A stretch of DNA of 64,000 nucleotides from Topomyia yanbarensis (lineage: Eukaryota; Arthropoda; Insecta; Diptera; Culicidae), in assembly GCF_030247195.1 (NCBI RefSeq), contig NC_080672.1, positions 157,487,167 to 157,551,166 on the forward strand, read 5' to 3'. Of the stretch, positions 1 through 10,333 are shown piece after piece. Position numbers and translations under genes: made by a program. Under the pieces are notes generated by a model, which was not told where the DNA came from, made no database searches, and was given only the letters and a program-made list of their open reading frames with translations. How positions within the stretch are numbered: position 1 is the first letter of the stretch; the number at the start of each line of letters is the position of its first letter.

Positions 1-21
1 AATGAACAACTCTAATCTTAT

Positions 22-35
22 AACATTTGCTTGAT
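22..35. repeat. Target-site duplication, left copy
   Basis: AACATTTGCTTGAT, identical to 1179-1192. The pair fixes both ends of the ORF1-only element and shows that it inserted as a complete unit, not as a relic of a longer element. Confidence 0.8.
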
Positions 36-79
36 CAGTATATTTTCAACCATCAAAGGCATCGGTCACGATACTAAGT

Positions 80-1082
80 GTGCTCCTGCTTCTGTCCAAG
101 CCAGTGCAAAGCGAATGCAAAAACAGTTACTGCAAACTGATTATTCGGCCTAATACAGTGGCCATTGATTTCAGGTCTTTTCGCATAAGACCAAGTATTC
201 GTGATGTGGAACATCTGCTGAAGGTGAAAATGCAGCTTCGGCTTTCGGAAGTCACCTGCATACAGCTTGAGCACGTCAGGCATGCGGTGCTGATAACCTT
301 CAACAAATTCGCCCGGGCGAAAAGATTCATTTCGCAGAACAACTTAAAACACGTGCTTGTTGGTGACAACGCTGAAATCAAGATCCCTATATACATGGAT
401 AATGGGAATATTGAAGTTAAATTACATGATTTATCTCCACTTACTTGCACAGTGGCAATTAAAAGATTCATGTCGCATTTCGGAGCAGTGGAATCTATTA
501 CGGAGGACACATGGAGAAACTACTTCCCAGGTATTTCAAATGGTGTCTTTGTGGCGAGAATGTGGGTAGACCAACCCATTCCCTCCTACCTTACCCTGCA
601 GTAAAACACAGAAGGGGGTGATACCATTACACAGCGAACTCTTTGTACATATCAAGGACAAACTAATACGTGTTTTGTGAGCAAACGGCACATTACGGAC
701 AACCCTGCCCAGAAACAGCTGAGGAAAGCTCATCTCCAGAAAGATATGCCAAGACACAAGCTCCAATATCTTTACCTAAACCACAAACAGTTGCCAAATT
801 TGTGGCTGCTGTTCAAATTCGACAACTAATGCCACTAGTGAAGAAGCTACCACCAAGGATGGAGTGTTCACATTCGTGACCCGCAAGGGCAAGAAGCCAG
901 GAAGAACATCTGATCGCGAGTATCATGGCAATAATATAGATGATGATACGGACGTAAACAACAACGAGACAGACATGGATAACCCCGAAGTTGGCGAAAG
1001 AAGGCACAACTTCTCGACGCGAAAAAAGATCTTCGCTCGCAATAGTAAGTTGCGTGCACGGGATCTTGCAGGCTCAAAATAA
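80..1082 (+). pseudogene. ORF1/gag-like protein with CCHC knuckle, frameshifted
   Basis: The first segment (80-604, 174 codons) aligns by eye with the copy at 53.2-54.3 kb over conserved stretches: a DVEHLLKVKMQL helix region, VRHAVLITF, IKIPIYMD, KLHDLSP and a DTWRNYFPGISNGV block followed by PIPSYL. After a stop at 602-604 the frame changes; a zinc knuckle CEQTAHYGQPC (C-x4-H-x4-C plus an upstream Cys, about 665-715) reads in another frame. A third segment (about 860-1082) gives the basic C-terminus with FVTRKGKKPGRTSDRE and an acidic DDDTDV patch. At least two frameshifts and one stop make it non-functional. Known: such proteins bind element RNA as ribonucleoprotein particles. I cannot place the exact clade. 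Confidence 0.8.
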
Positions 1083-1126
1083 AATTTATTGTTATTTTTT
1101 TATTTCTTGTAAATATATAAAAGACC

Positions 1127-1159
1127 CATAGCTCCTCTAAGCTAACGCATTGAGCCGTG
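1127..1159 (+). other. 3' terminal stem-loop of ORF1-only element
   Basis: CATAGCTC (1127-1134) can pair with GAGCCGTG (1152-1159), with two A-C type mismatches. The same position in the copy at 53160-53192 gives a perfect 9-bp stem (CACGGCTCA/TGAGCCGTG). Between the arms both copies keep GCTAACGCAT. Known: several LINE reverse transcriptases recognise a 3' terminal hairpin of their RNA. Inference: this is the signal used by the trans-acting RT. Confidence 0.6.
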
Positions 1160-1178
1160 TCAAATAAATGAATTAAAA

Positions 1179-1192
1179 AACATTTGCTTGAT
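1179..1192. repeat. Target-site duplication, right copy
   Basis: Identical to 22-35. It directly follows the A-rich tail of the element. Confidence 0.8.
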
Positions 1193-1324
1193 TTTAAAAC
1201 TTTTCGCTTTTACATATGATGTCAATGTTAATAATTCATGAACACTGGTGGTAAATATAACAACATTGAAACAGCTGAAGACATCAAATTGGCTTCCGAG
1301 GCCTGCTATCGAATACCAATATGA

Positions 1325-1560
1325 GTTATCTAGTTTTGTTATCTGACGAATCTATGACCAAAGGTCGAAATACAAAATCTATATCTGACGAATCTATGAC
1401 CAAAGGTCGAAATACAAAAGGTCGATGGTATGAAAAGTTGAGAGGAAAATGGTCGAAAATACAAAAAATCGAAAGAAAAAGGTTGATAGCACAAAATGTC
1501 GAAGGTCAAATATTGAAAAACAAAAGGTCGAATAATAAGAGGTCGAAATCATTTTTTTTT
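1325..1560. repeat. GGTCGAAATACAAA minisatellite
   Basis: Two near-perfect 42-bp units start around 1340 and 1382 (ATCTGACGAATCTATGACCA followed by AAGGTCGAAATACAAA). Degenerate shorter units with GGTCGAAAATACAAA-like cores follow to about 1550. The stretch is open in one frame (1321-1593), but that is a property of the repeat and not evidence of a gene. Confidence 0.75.
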
Positions 1561-1593
1561 CCTTTTTTAATGAATTTGGAAAGTGGCTTGTAA

Positions 1594-1965
1594 AGAGTTT
1601 CAGCTTAAGCAACTAATTTATGTATAAAATGGAAATAAGATTTTAAGGGGTTACAAGACACTATGCATGTTAAAGATATGAATAAAAACTCTGTGAAATA
1701 AGATTTTTAATACTAATGCTTAAGCATAAGTTTTTTTTTCGGAAATTTGAACACAAGATAGCAACAGTGCAGTATTTTTGTGCCGGGGCGTTTTTTGACG
1801 GGGTATTATCAACCGTAACTTTTGGCCAAGAGTCAAAATTTTTTTTTGTGTGATTTCTTAGGATAGTAGAAAGACAACTCCGAAGATTTTTAGCGAAATT
1901 AAATAATACCTAATAAAAATGCTGAAAATGTCATCAAAATTGCATAAAAAATCGCACCTAGCAGT
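1594..1965. other. No gene seen
   Basis: AT-rich sequence with scattered homopolymer runs. I see no ORF of note and no clear repeat boundary. Confidence 0.5.
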
Positions 1966-2600
1966 GAAATGAGACATTTCTTACACATATCACTGTTGGA
2001 TCATTTATTAATTTGTAGAACTCGTGCAAAGTAGGCAAACAACAGTTTCTAGTCCCGCGCGACTAAAACTTCGAATAAACCGAATAAATTATAAAAAATC
2101 AATAAAACCAACAAAATAAAAAAGCGAAAAATAAAAAAAAAAAAAAAGGTTTTCAAATTCATAAACCGAATAGAATGATTAAAAAAATCAAATTATTAAA
2201 ATACATAAACCAAATTAGACAATTATAAAATTAGACAATATTTAAAAATAGTTATAAAATTATTAGAATAAATTAAACTGACTCAAACTAATAAATTGAA
2301 CAAAATAAATTAGTGGAATGACTGATCATGAAATAAATAAAATTAAAGAAATGAACAATTTCTTTTATTATTTTGATTAATAGAGGTTTTAACCTTAGGG
2401 TCATTTACCTCTTTCCAGGTTAGAGAAATCTCGTTTGGAAAAATCTCTAACCCTATGTGCAGGGTTGGGAATCGAACCCAGGTGAGCTGCATACAAAGTA
2501 ATCGATTTACTAACTACGCTAGGTACGTCCCCTAACAAATTGAATCAAATAAATCAAATGAATTAAATGAATCAAATGGATCGAATGAATTTAATGAATC
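1966..2600 (-). repeat. Degenerate AATAAATGAAT repeat tract with conserved end
   Basis: The end at 1966-2110 (ATGAGACATTTCTTACACATATCACTGTT and the block after it) matches the reverse complement of about 54490-54635, so the two tracts are copies of one family. It is followed by degenerate AATAAA/AATGAAT/CAAATNAAT units up to 2600, interrupted by the SINE at 2379-2533. Orientation is taken from the family right end GGTGGATTA...GGTTTTTC, which is cleaner at 54650. Confidence 0.6.
2379..2533 (-). mobile_element. tRNA-derived SINE
   Basis: The minus strand reads a tRNA-like head with an A-box-like TAGCGTAGTTAGTAAATCG and a B box GGTTCGATTCC, then the tRNA-unrelated body ending TAAGGTTAAAACCTCTA. 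The same head, body and end recur at 58593-58754 with a clean TSD, so this is a mobile family and not a tRNA gene. Known: such elements are transcribed by Pol III from the internal boxes and moved by LINE machinery. Confidence 0.8.
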
Positions 2601-3065
2601 CAACGGTACCAGCGAAGGTCACCCGATAAGAGTTTGATTGGGGGTACGTTTTTGAACCATCCCCTGCAACTACTACTGAAGCTGAAATACTACTGAACGC
2701 TTGCACTCGAGTATTTTGATTTTCCTGCGTAGAGTGCTCGCAGCAAGCAATATCGTTTCCCTGCTTTGAGTTTGTCAGCGCGACCCTGACCCTGTCTGAG
2801 CGGACCTTTTTTATTTCGGTTACAGCCGAGAATCGTTCCGTCAGGTCTTTCGAAGTCAGTAAGAGATTCAGCGATTTTGTTTTGGGCCGAAAGAAAACCA
2901 CAAGGGGACCGGTCGAGAGCTCTGGATATTGTCTGGGTCGGGGGAGAGCCTTGGGAGTCGATTCGATCTCCATCCGGCCATCCGGGGAGGGAGCCATCGA
3001 ACGTCAATGCACGGAGTCAACATCAGCGCAGACGGGGAAAACCAGTAAATGTGTCAAAAAAGGTA
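2601..3065 (+). other. GC-rich unassigned segment, perhaps 5' part of a retroelement
   Basis: A 460-bp island clearly richer in GC than its surroundings, with no stable long ORF (best frames 77-141 codons, on both strands). It ends at CAAAAAAGGTAGAT, a possible splice donor context. The composition resembles 5' regions of mosquito retroelements, but I see no domain to prove it. Confidence 0.35.
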
Positions 3066-6000
3066 GATATAACTTCTGTTTCTCACGACGCACCAGTCCA
3101 GCTTATATAAAAATTGTTCTATCCTAAATGTTCGAGTAAAAGGCTGAGGAATGCGGCCTTGAAAAATGAAACATAAAGCGAAACCGAAATAAAGCGTATA
3201 ATCACACACCGCAACGAGTTTAGAAAGTACCCGTACTGGTTGAAACTTGAAGTTATGCTGACATTGACACATTTTTTAACCTCCATGACAATTGAAATTT
3301 TCCAAATCTATTTTTTGCTGTCAATAATTTGGCTTTTATTTTAAAAAAAATTCTCGAAAAATAGAACATCTTTACTGTTTCCACACATAAAAGGAGCCCC
3401 ATGTACATTAGAAAATCCAAAACTTCAACTAACTTTCTCATTAATAAAAAAAATAATATTTTTGTCGTCAAGCAACGCTTAAGCTAAATCAAAAAAATTC
3501 TTTTTAGTCGTTTTATTGTTACTACGGGTCTTTATAGAATCTGTTTCTGTTATATTATTTTATTTCAATGAAATTTTTGCCGTTATGATTGGAAGACTTC
3601 GCACTGCCAAGTGTTTAAGATCACCTAATGAACACAGAATAGGACATTTTTATATGTCTTAGCGCCACAGGGAAAGAATTTTCAATAAACCGGTTCTCCG
3701 TTAGAAAGCCATAGTTTTATAGTTTACTGTGTCTAAGACTTTATATCGTAAAGTGTTCCCACTCACGAGATATGATCCATCATTGAATGTATAGTAAATA
3801 CAGCCACCAAGTGCAATAATGCTAAATTAAAGTGAGCTACGTCGGAAAGCCCTTGAGCTTATGAATTACTTTCTCAAAACATCCATCCCGCCAAGTGTTT
3901 GCAATCATGAGATACTCCCTGGCATACTCCCTTGTTCCACCTGGTGGGATAATTATGCATTAGCCTTTTCTTTCACAAAAAGCCCTTGACATTATGGTCC
4001 AGTTTGCCAAGGATACCACTCTTCCAAATGGCCAGCATTTCGTGCTATTAAAAGTTGAAATTTATGCAGTCGAAGTTATCTACCTCATGCAAATCGTGTG
4101 TTCATCATAAGCGGTTTTTTTCACTTTCGACAGACCCACTCCAACTACAACCCATGACACTTTCAACTTTACGCGCTTATAGCTTTGTTAGTTTCTATTA
4201 TATTGACTTGCAGTGTTCACGAGTCAATTTATTGTTACAAGAGAATTCTTAATTATCTCCCGAAAATATTGATAGATAACAGCGCCACCTACCTCTGAAA
4301 ATGTGAAACTGACACGTTTCTCCATACATTTGGTCAATTTTCCTTGAGCCGTTTGCGGAACCTCTTCCAGTGTACCAACTGAGCTGAAATTTTTAGGACC
4401 ACCCATACTATCATTTTCTGGTGCAAGATTTTGATTTAGAGATCTAAGACATTTTGGGCCAGGATACTGACCATGCGGTAGACTTGAGGGGATCTCCCAA
4501 CTCCTACTAGCAGAAGACGAAAGATTCTTTACATTCCCTTTCGGTCATGTCCATATAAGTTTTCTTAGCCCTACTTTTCCAATATAAGTTAATAACACAT
4601 TTGCTCTAGAATACCTACCCCTCTTTCAATTTCATAGCTTTCGTTTCTGTTAGTCATAAATTTGACGAAAATAGCTAACAAAATTGATACAGTTATTGTC
4701 GTTTTGGGCACAAAGAGTATTGTCTCCCTAAATGCGGCTTTTGGACTATAGCGCACTGGGTTTCGTAGAATATAAGAAAATCGACGCTTAACTTTCTTAC
4801 ACCTACCTATTTTTTAACGCATTGATGAAAAAAATAGAAATGAATTAATAACTGTCGTTCGAGAAAATAAGCACCACGTCTAACGAAATTTTAGAAATAC
4901 TGTAAGTGTTACTGTTGTTGGTATAACTTTCTTTGATACACGTCAGGTTTCTTCCACCTCTCGTATTCAGCCGCAAAGCGCATAAAATATGTAAGACTGA
5001 TTGCATTGTCAGAACAGAGAGTTTCTACCAAAATTACATACATGAATTACTAACTGAACAAACGTTTTGTGAATATTGAAATCAATCATTCGTGACGAAA
5101 TATGTGATTATTTTTATAGCGAATATCATTTGTAACCGCTCGCTGAGTAATTGGGTGGGCAATTACATGGAAATATATTGCACACTTTCACAAACCTGCA
5201 CTTTTTCCATACCCGAAATCTATTAGTGCCGCATTACGTTGGCTCGACAATTTCTCTGACAGCTAAATTGGCCGGTTGCCGAAAAAATCCTCGCAATTAA
5301 TACGATATAAAATTAATACCAAATTAATGTCAGCATGAATATTCCATTCATTCAAAAACCGCGTGAAGCGTGAAAATTTAACTAAAAGCCGTGAATGTAC
5401 CACTTCTGCTGTCTGGCAGTGCGTAGAGTGCAACATAGCGTGAGTATGAGTAAAAAATTACACTCCGCTTGTTTCGAAAAGCAACAATTTTTTATGCATT
5501 TGAATACTGATTGGATCGTTGATGTCAATGGTGAGAGACGGGATACCAGGCAGCATCCTTAAATCCCACACGGAACATTCACAGCAAATATTACGCAATA
5601 TGTATGATTTTTGCAGGTCGATACCAATGCGATACCAATTTGGATGAATCCAATCCTATTTTTATTAAAGTATTTACATGAAATACTTTTTTGTGCATTG
5701 TATAACGAAGCTGCAATTTTATTTATTTAAAAAAAGAAATAACTTAAGAGAAGTAGGGAAATGTGCTCAGAAAAATTTCATTCCGGATAATCGAATAAAA
5801 AAAAACTTTTTTTGCGTGTAATACATTCGGTATTCATTCAAAAAATACCTTTTACCTACATTCCTCAATTTTGGCTTATGGAGACATTGTTAATGTCAAA
5901 AGAAAAATAACTGTTTTGGTATCGAAGCCTCGACCAAAAATCTAACTGATATTGAGGGCTTGACAAAACTGAAAGTGTTTGAGCTGTTAGCCTCTCCTAA

Positions 6001-6325
6001 TGGGACAGGCTGTGCACGCCAATGTTCATATTTTCATAATTACATAGTTCTACGTTAAAAAATTTCAATTTGAAGTCCGTTTCTTTATTTCGGGGTGACT
6101 TTCATAATTTGTATGTTCGCCTACATCAAGTTCTTGATATCATATGTTTGTCATTCAACTTTTAGTTTAAACAAATTCTGAAAAGGTGCTCATTGCTGAA
6201 TAGGTGTCCATTTGTATTGTACAAAGTGCTTGAATATACAGAAAATTCGAGCGTCCAAGATTCGTACAAATTGAGTTCAATTGGAGTAAAAGGATTTCAA
6301 AATATTTTCCACAGTTAAATTGGTT
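3066..6325. other. Unassigned AT-rich sequence
   Basis: No ORF with coding character on either strand, no TIR pairs that I could match, and no SINE boxes. Short ORFs here (60-72 codons) are AT-rich and look random. Confidence 0.5.
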
Positions 6326-6369
6326 TTAGACTCGGATGTAGCTAATAAATTTGCTACATCCGAGTCTAA
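6326..6369. repeat. Perfect 17-bp hairpin
   Basis: TTAGACTCGGATGTAGC (6326-6342), a 10-nt AT loop, then its exact reverse complement (6353-6369). Weaker pairing continues outward (CAGTT/AACTG). It could be the core of a tiny foldback element or a local inverted duplication. Confidence 0.75.
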
Positions 6370-6404
6370 GGACAACTGAAATCTAAAATTGCTTTGTTGT
6401 ATAA

Positions 6405-6560
6405 AAACGCTTTTAATCCACCTAATACTGTGATGAGACATTTCTTAAAACTCTTTGAACTCCCTCTTCGGATATTATATGAATCAAATTAGTATGGGAC
6501 AACATCATTGCGAGAAATTTCAAAGTCAAATCTAGTCAAACGTAAAGCGACAAATGCCCT
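6405..6560 (-). repeat. Relic end of the G-type repeat family
   Basis: TTTTAATCCACCTAATACTG then GATGAGACATTTCTTA matches the conserved end seen at 1966-2000 and, reversed, at about 54600-54650. No degenerate AATAAAT tract follows, so this is a truncated copy. Confidence 0.45.
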
Positions 6561-6849
6561 TTAACAGGGGCGGGCAATCGACTTATTAATAATGTTTTGA
6601 GAATAAAATATTTAAAAGGGGGGTAAAGGCTTCAGTGTGAAAAAAAACACTTTTTTGTAAATTTTTTAGAACTTTGCGTGAAGCAAATTTATCAAAACTT
6701 TTGTAAATTATAGTGTATCATTTCAATAACACGCTGTAATTTTTCTATGCAAAAATATCAACAACGTAGAACGTCTCTGGAAAAACATTATTTCCGTTGT
6801 TTCGACTCACAATAGGTAGTAGTTGAAAAAACGATTTTGATTTGAACCA
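6561..6849. other. No gene seen
   Basis: AT-rich filler between the repeat relic and the ORF1 copy. No feature is supported. Confidence 0.4.
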
Positions 6850-8383
6850 TTATTACTAATCCTAATGCCTAAGTCTTCGAGGCTGGTTGTCTGTGGTTTA
6901 GCAGTGGAAGGCTGTTTATCAGTGCGTGTTGTAGTAGATTTATTTTCCGCAGCAGTTTTAGCGCATAGTTTACCCTAGCGTACCGTCTGTTGCAGAACTG
7001 GCACGTGGGCCAGGGTATGTGCATAGGTTTCAAGTAAGATGGAATAGGTTGGTGTAGCTGCATTCTAACGATACGAACCCCGTTGAGAATGCCTGGGAAA
7101 AAGTTTCTCCGTGTGTCATTCTTAACGGAGTCCACTTCTCCGTATTGGGACATGTATTTTTTAATGTAGTCGGAGCTGGTGCGCGGTGCCAAATCATGTA
7201 AGAGAATTTCCGTAAAATCTCGGTCGATATAGATGGGGATCTTGTACTCGATGTCGTGTTGCATATCATTCATCACACTAAAGAATTCTGCATCAGATAG
7301 CGTATTGAACGTTATTAGTATCACACCGTTATTAGTTTTGTAAGATGTAGCTGGAGGTGTGTAATAGAGTGGGACATGGTTACATCAAAAAATAAAATTT
7401 CGCTCCGAGTAATTTTTTGGGTCCCATTTAGCTCCCAGAACAACTCTGCAAATTTTTAGTTCGCTCGGGGAAACTATATTTTTGCGCCCACGGTTTAAAG
7501 TTTACATGGGATTTCGTATGGGAAAAAACGCCTTTTTCAAATTAATTCTTCCAAGAGGCACCCGTTACCTCCTAATAATGTCTGACTTTTATAGGAAATT
7601 TGTCAAGGAAACAAAATCTAGAAGACCACAAAACGATCTGATGCTTGTGCAAAAAGTTATTAAGCAAAAACCGATTGATGCCCTGAAGATTAATGAAAAT
7701 TTTACTTTTCATAGCATCACTGCTGCTGACGGTCGAATTATATACAAAATCATTAATTTTCTCTTATTATGTATAAAAGAAGACTCAATTTATCCCTCAA
7801 AACTCTTACGAAGTGGATAAACAGTATAGATAAATGATTTAGACACATTAAGAGAAGATCAAAACAAAATTGCATATAATTGGACAACCAACAGCAGTGG
7901 TGCTAGAAAAAATGAATATTTTATCAATCGTCAGAGCATCAATTGGTTTCAGCTTAATAACTTTTTTCTCAAGCGTCAGATCGTTTCGTAGTTTTTGAGA
8001 CTTTGTTTCTTTCTTGTTTTCTTGTTTTCCTACAAAGGCCACATAACGGTTTATTTTTAGGAAGCAATGTGCGACTCCTGGAGGAATTATTTTGTGAAAG
8101 TTTATTTTCCCATATAAAATCCCATATAAACTTTAAACAGTGGGCGCAAAAATATAGTTTCAGGTATCAAGCTAAGAATTTGCGCAGATGTTCTAGGACC
8201 TAAATGGTACCCAAAAAGTTGCTCGGAGCTGTAATCTATTTTGTGTTTCACTCTAGTGTGTAACTGCCGTAAGATAAAGATTCATGTTCACTTTTCAACT
8301 GTTTCACCTCACGTAGTTTGCGTAAAGTCGATCACAACAGTATTTTCCTTTAGTAGGTGCACTTTGCTTTTTTGGTAGCTCAT
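6850..8383 (-). pseudogene. ORF1/gag-like pseudogene, copy 2, split by a MITE
   Basis: The minus strand from 8383 reads MSYQKSKVHLLKENTVVIDF, then the REV-QL-KSEH region up to 8264. It is cut by the element 7365-8255 and resumes at 7356 with GVILITFNTLSDAEFF, KIPIYIDRDFTEILLHDLAP, KYMSQYGEVDSV, NDTRRNFFPGILNGV and PIPSYLKP. The start of the CCHC knuckle (CQFCN) is visible at about 7000, then a frameshift; the alternative frame continues with AKTAAENKST. The 3' hairpin and tail seen in copies 1 and 3 are absent, so the 3' end is lost. It is homologous to 80-1082 and 53241-54315, and its frame is also broken near the knuckle. Confidence 0.75.
7365..8255. mobile_element. hAT-type MITE with long TIRs
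   Basis: Flanked by an exact 8-bp duplication GTGTGTAA (7357-7364 and 8256-8263). The termini are TAGAGTGGGACA and, reverse-complemented, TAGAGTGAAACA. Imperfect inverted repeats extend about 170 bp inward, including TATATTTTTGCGCCCAC on both sides. No transposase ORF remains (the longest frame is 112 codons and unremarkable). Known: 8-bp TSDs are characteristic of hAT-like transposition. It interrupts the ORF1 copy on the minus strand, so it is younger than that insertion. Confidence 0.85.
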
Positions 8384-8499
8384 TTTGCTCACCGTGTGGG
8401 GCAACGAGGCTTTTTTCTGTTACTGGTGTATAGAAGTAGCGAAGCGACGCAAGAAAAATTCGTTCATTTGCTTTGCTGTGAGCGGGTGGTTTGTATTAA

Positions 8500-9560
8500 G
8501 TTTCTGGTCTGTGCGAGATCAGGGACTAGACTGCCTTGTAATTTGACGTACGTGGGATTCTATTTTTTATTGCTTAATTTTTTTAACTAACTATTTTGTG
8601 TCGATTTTTACACGTTTTCTGCGTATTTTTCATTTAAAAGTGCGCCATTTCACAAAAAAAATCAAAATATCAAAATATCGAAAAATTCCTACGTATATCG
8701 CTTGCTATTGTTCTAAGGAATCAGAAAAACATAGTTTTTGGTTCTAGGTCAAAAATTACGAGAGAGTTTTCCGCGGCAAAAAACACGCATGGGAAAAAAT
8801 GCTGCACATCCATCATCTTGTGGTGAAATTTCTAAAAAAAATTTTTTTTGTGATTCATTACTTATGTTATAAGTCCCATTTAACAGAATCTCGACTCATT
8901 TCTTTATTGAGCCAAGAAAAATTCTCGAAATATGCCAATTGTTTCGTGCTCTACAGTGTCTGTAGGAGAAGCGTCTGTTGATCGATTTCATCGCCTGTGT
9001 TGAGAAATCTGACGATGCCGTGGCTTGAGTTTGGCTCCCAGAGTTGGGCAGATGGTCTGTCTCCATTTGTCTGTTACACGTGCGGTTTGGTTTTGGCCGG
9101 TAGGTGAAGCTACTTTTGTTGGACTTCACTCGTTGGGCCGGTTGTCTAGCACTATGACACTGCTAACCAGAATTACTTCAGCGGTTTCCCTTGTGGGTAT
9201 TATGCGAGAAACGGGGTCGAAATGTCCGTTTCTGGTTCGCGGATTGCATTTCGAGAGAAAAAAAAAAATTGGGATGACGTTTCTCGACGGGAAAACGCCA
9301 ATTTTTGGATTTAACAATTTTTCACCGAAAATGACGTCGCATTTTTTCACTTTTCGGCATGTTTTTTTTCTTTTCCGGGAATTCAATGGCTCACTTTGTT
9401 TAATTTGATCACTTTCACTAAAGCCTGAAAATATTTCACTAATTTTACGACCCTGCAGTGGAACGTTTTTTTGATCGATCCTATCATCGTAACTCGAAAG
9501 TGAAAATGAATCAAATTCGTTGAAAATTTCTCCTCTTCGCCATGATTCGTACATACCACT
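8500..9560 (-). other. Unassigned; degraded ORFs with a poly(A) signal
   Basis: Minus-strand frames 9126-9554 (142 codons) and 8896-9129 (77 codons) abut and look weakly coding, with K/R-rich and T/S/Q-rich stretches; an AATAAA follows at about 8909. I recognise no domain. This could be the 3' part of a decayed retroelement or chance. Confidence 0.3.
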
Positions 9561-10090
9561 GAATATAACAAAATTAACCTAGTACTGGGTGATCTGAACC
9601 GTGCAATCAAAATCCTGGTTCATGCAAACATTCAAAAACCCACGCTTTATGCATGCGGTTACCCGATAATACAAACGAATACAAACGTCAAGTTACGTAC
9701 ATCATATATAGTTTGGTAAACTATTCAGGCTAAATAAGTAAACTACGAAAATTGTTTTGTGTTATCAAAGTCACTCCGATAATCAAAGTCACCCAAGTTT
9801 ACGGTAGTCTACTTTCGTCACGCTTTGATAATGTGCAACAAGAAAAGGAAGCCCATTCGGCGCACTTGAAAATCTGCAATGCATTGCCTTCTGCATCAAC
9901 CGAACCCTATCCACTCCTCTATGGCCACACCGTAACGTTACCAACAACCGTCTCGTTCCATGATGTCAGGATGTTATGGCAAATGTAATCCATTCATCAC
10001 ATCTCTACCCTGTTCACACTTAACGATGACGCTGTTTTCGCATATTTGATCATTTTGGCCTTTTTATGAGATCGCGATAAATACTCACTG
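9561..10090. other. Unassigned, possibly single-copy
   Basis: Lower repeat content than the neighbours. Several TGATAA/GATAAT motifs occur at 9754-9832. No coding frame is supported. Confidence 0.35.
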
Positions 10091-10093
10091 GTG

Positions 10094-10106
10094 GCTTATA
10101 AATATA
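10094..10106 (+). promoter_or_regulatory. TATA-box-like element
   Basis: CTTATAAATATAAA lies about 55 bp upstream of the ATG at 10157, in a locally GC-richer stretch. The spacing to a start site about 30 bp downstream would suit an insect core promoter, but nothing proves transcription. Confidence 0.3.
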
Positions 10107-10156
10107 AACCGCGGGGATGATTTGTTGTCGACGGGTATCGTACGTATAAGCTGAAA

Positions 10157-10333
10157 ATGTCACGGTTGTCTCATTCGCGTCTTGTGAACAATTTCTCATA
10201 TCGCACCACGTTGGCTACGGGGATCCTGCACCACGATGATGTGAGCATTACACACGTTGCAGGAAGATCTGCGAATCAAGTGCATATCGGCGAGGCATCA
10301 TTAAGAGATTTGTCCCATGGCGTCGGTTGGTAA
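10157..10333 (+). CDS. Small unrecognised ORF behind a TATA-like box
   Basis: A 58-codon ORF beginning MSRLSHSRLVNNF and ending LRDLSHGVGW. The composition is more balanced than most random ORFs in this window (it uses H, G, D, V, T), and a TATA-like box lies upstream. I recognise no family. The stop codon overlaps GGTAATCC, which could also be read as a weak splice donor, so this might be a first exon. The alternative is chance; no homologue or signal peptide is evident. Confidence 0.25.
   Translation: MSRLSHSRLVNNFSYRTTLATGILHHDDVSITHVAGRSANQVHIGEASLRDLSHGVGW

Larger units (their letters stand above)
36..1178 (+). mobile_element. ORF1-only non-LTR retroelement, copy 1
   Basis: A 1,143-bp unit flanked by the 14-bp direct repeat AACATTTGCTTGAT (22-35 and 1179-1192), read as a target-site duplication. 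It has a short 5' leader, one decayed gag-like ORF, a 3' hairpin (1127-1159) and an A-rich tail (CAAATAAATGAATTAAAAAA). No endonuclease or reverse transcriptase lies between the TSDs. Related copies on the minus strand at 6850-8383 and about 53146-54420 also lack RT; the latter shares the same 3' end. Known: non-LTR elements insert by target-primed reverse transcription and leave variable TSDs. Inference: this is a non-autonomous, half-LINE type element moved by an RT supplied in trans. Confidence 0.8.

Noticed and set aside
1321..1593. 90-codon basic protein
   Set aside because: The frame follows the 42-bp minisatellite and has no start or composition that suggests a gene.
2430..2520. tRNA gene on the minus strand
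   Set aside because: A and B boxes are present, but the acceptor stem does not close and the sequence continues into a SINE body shared with 58.6 kb.
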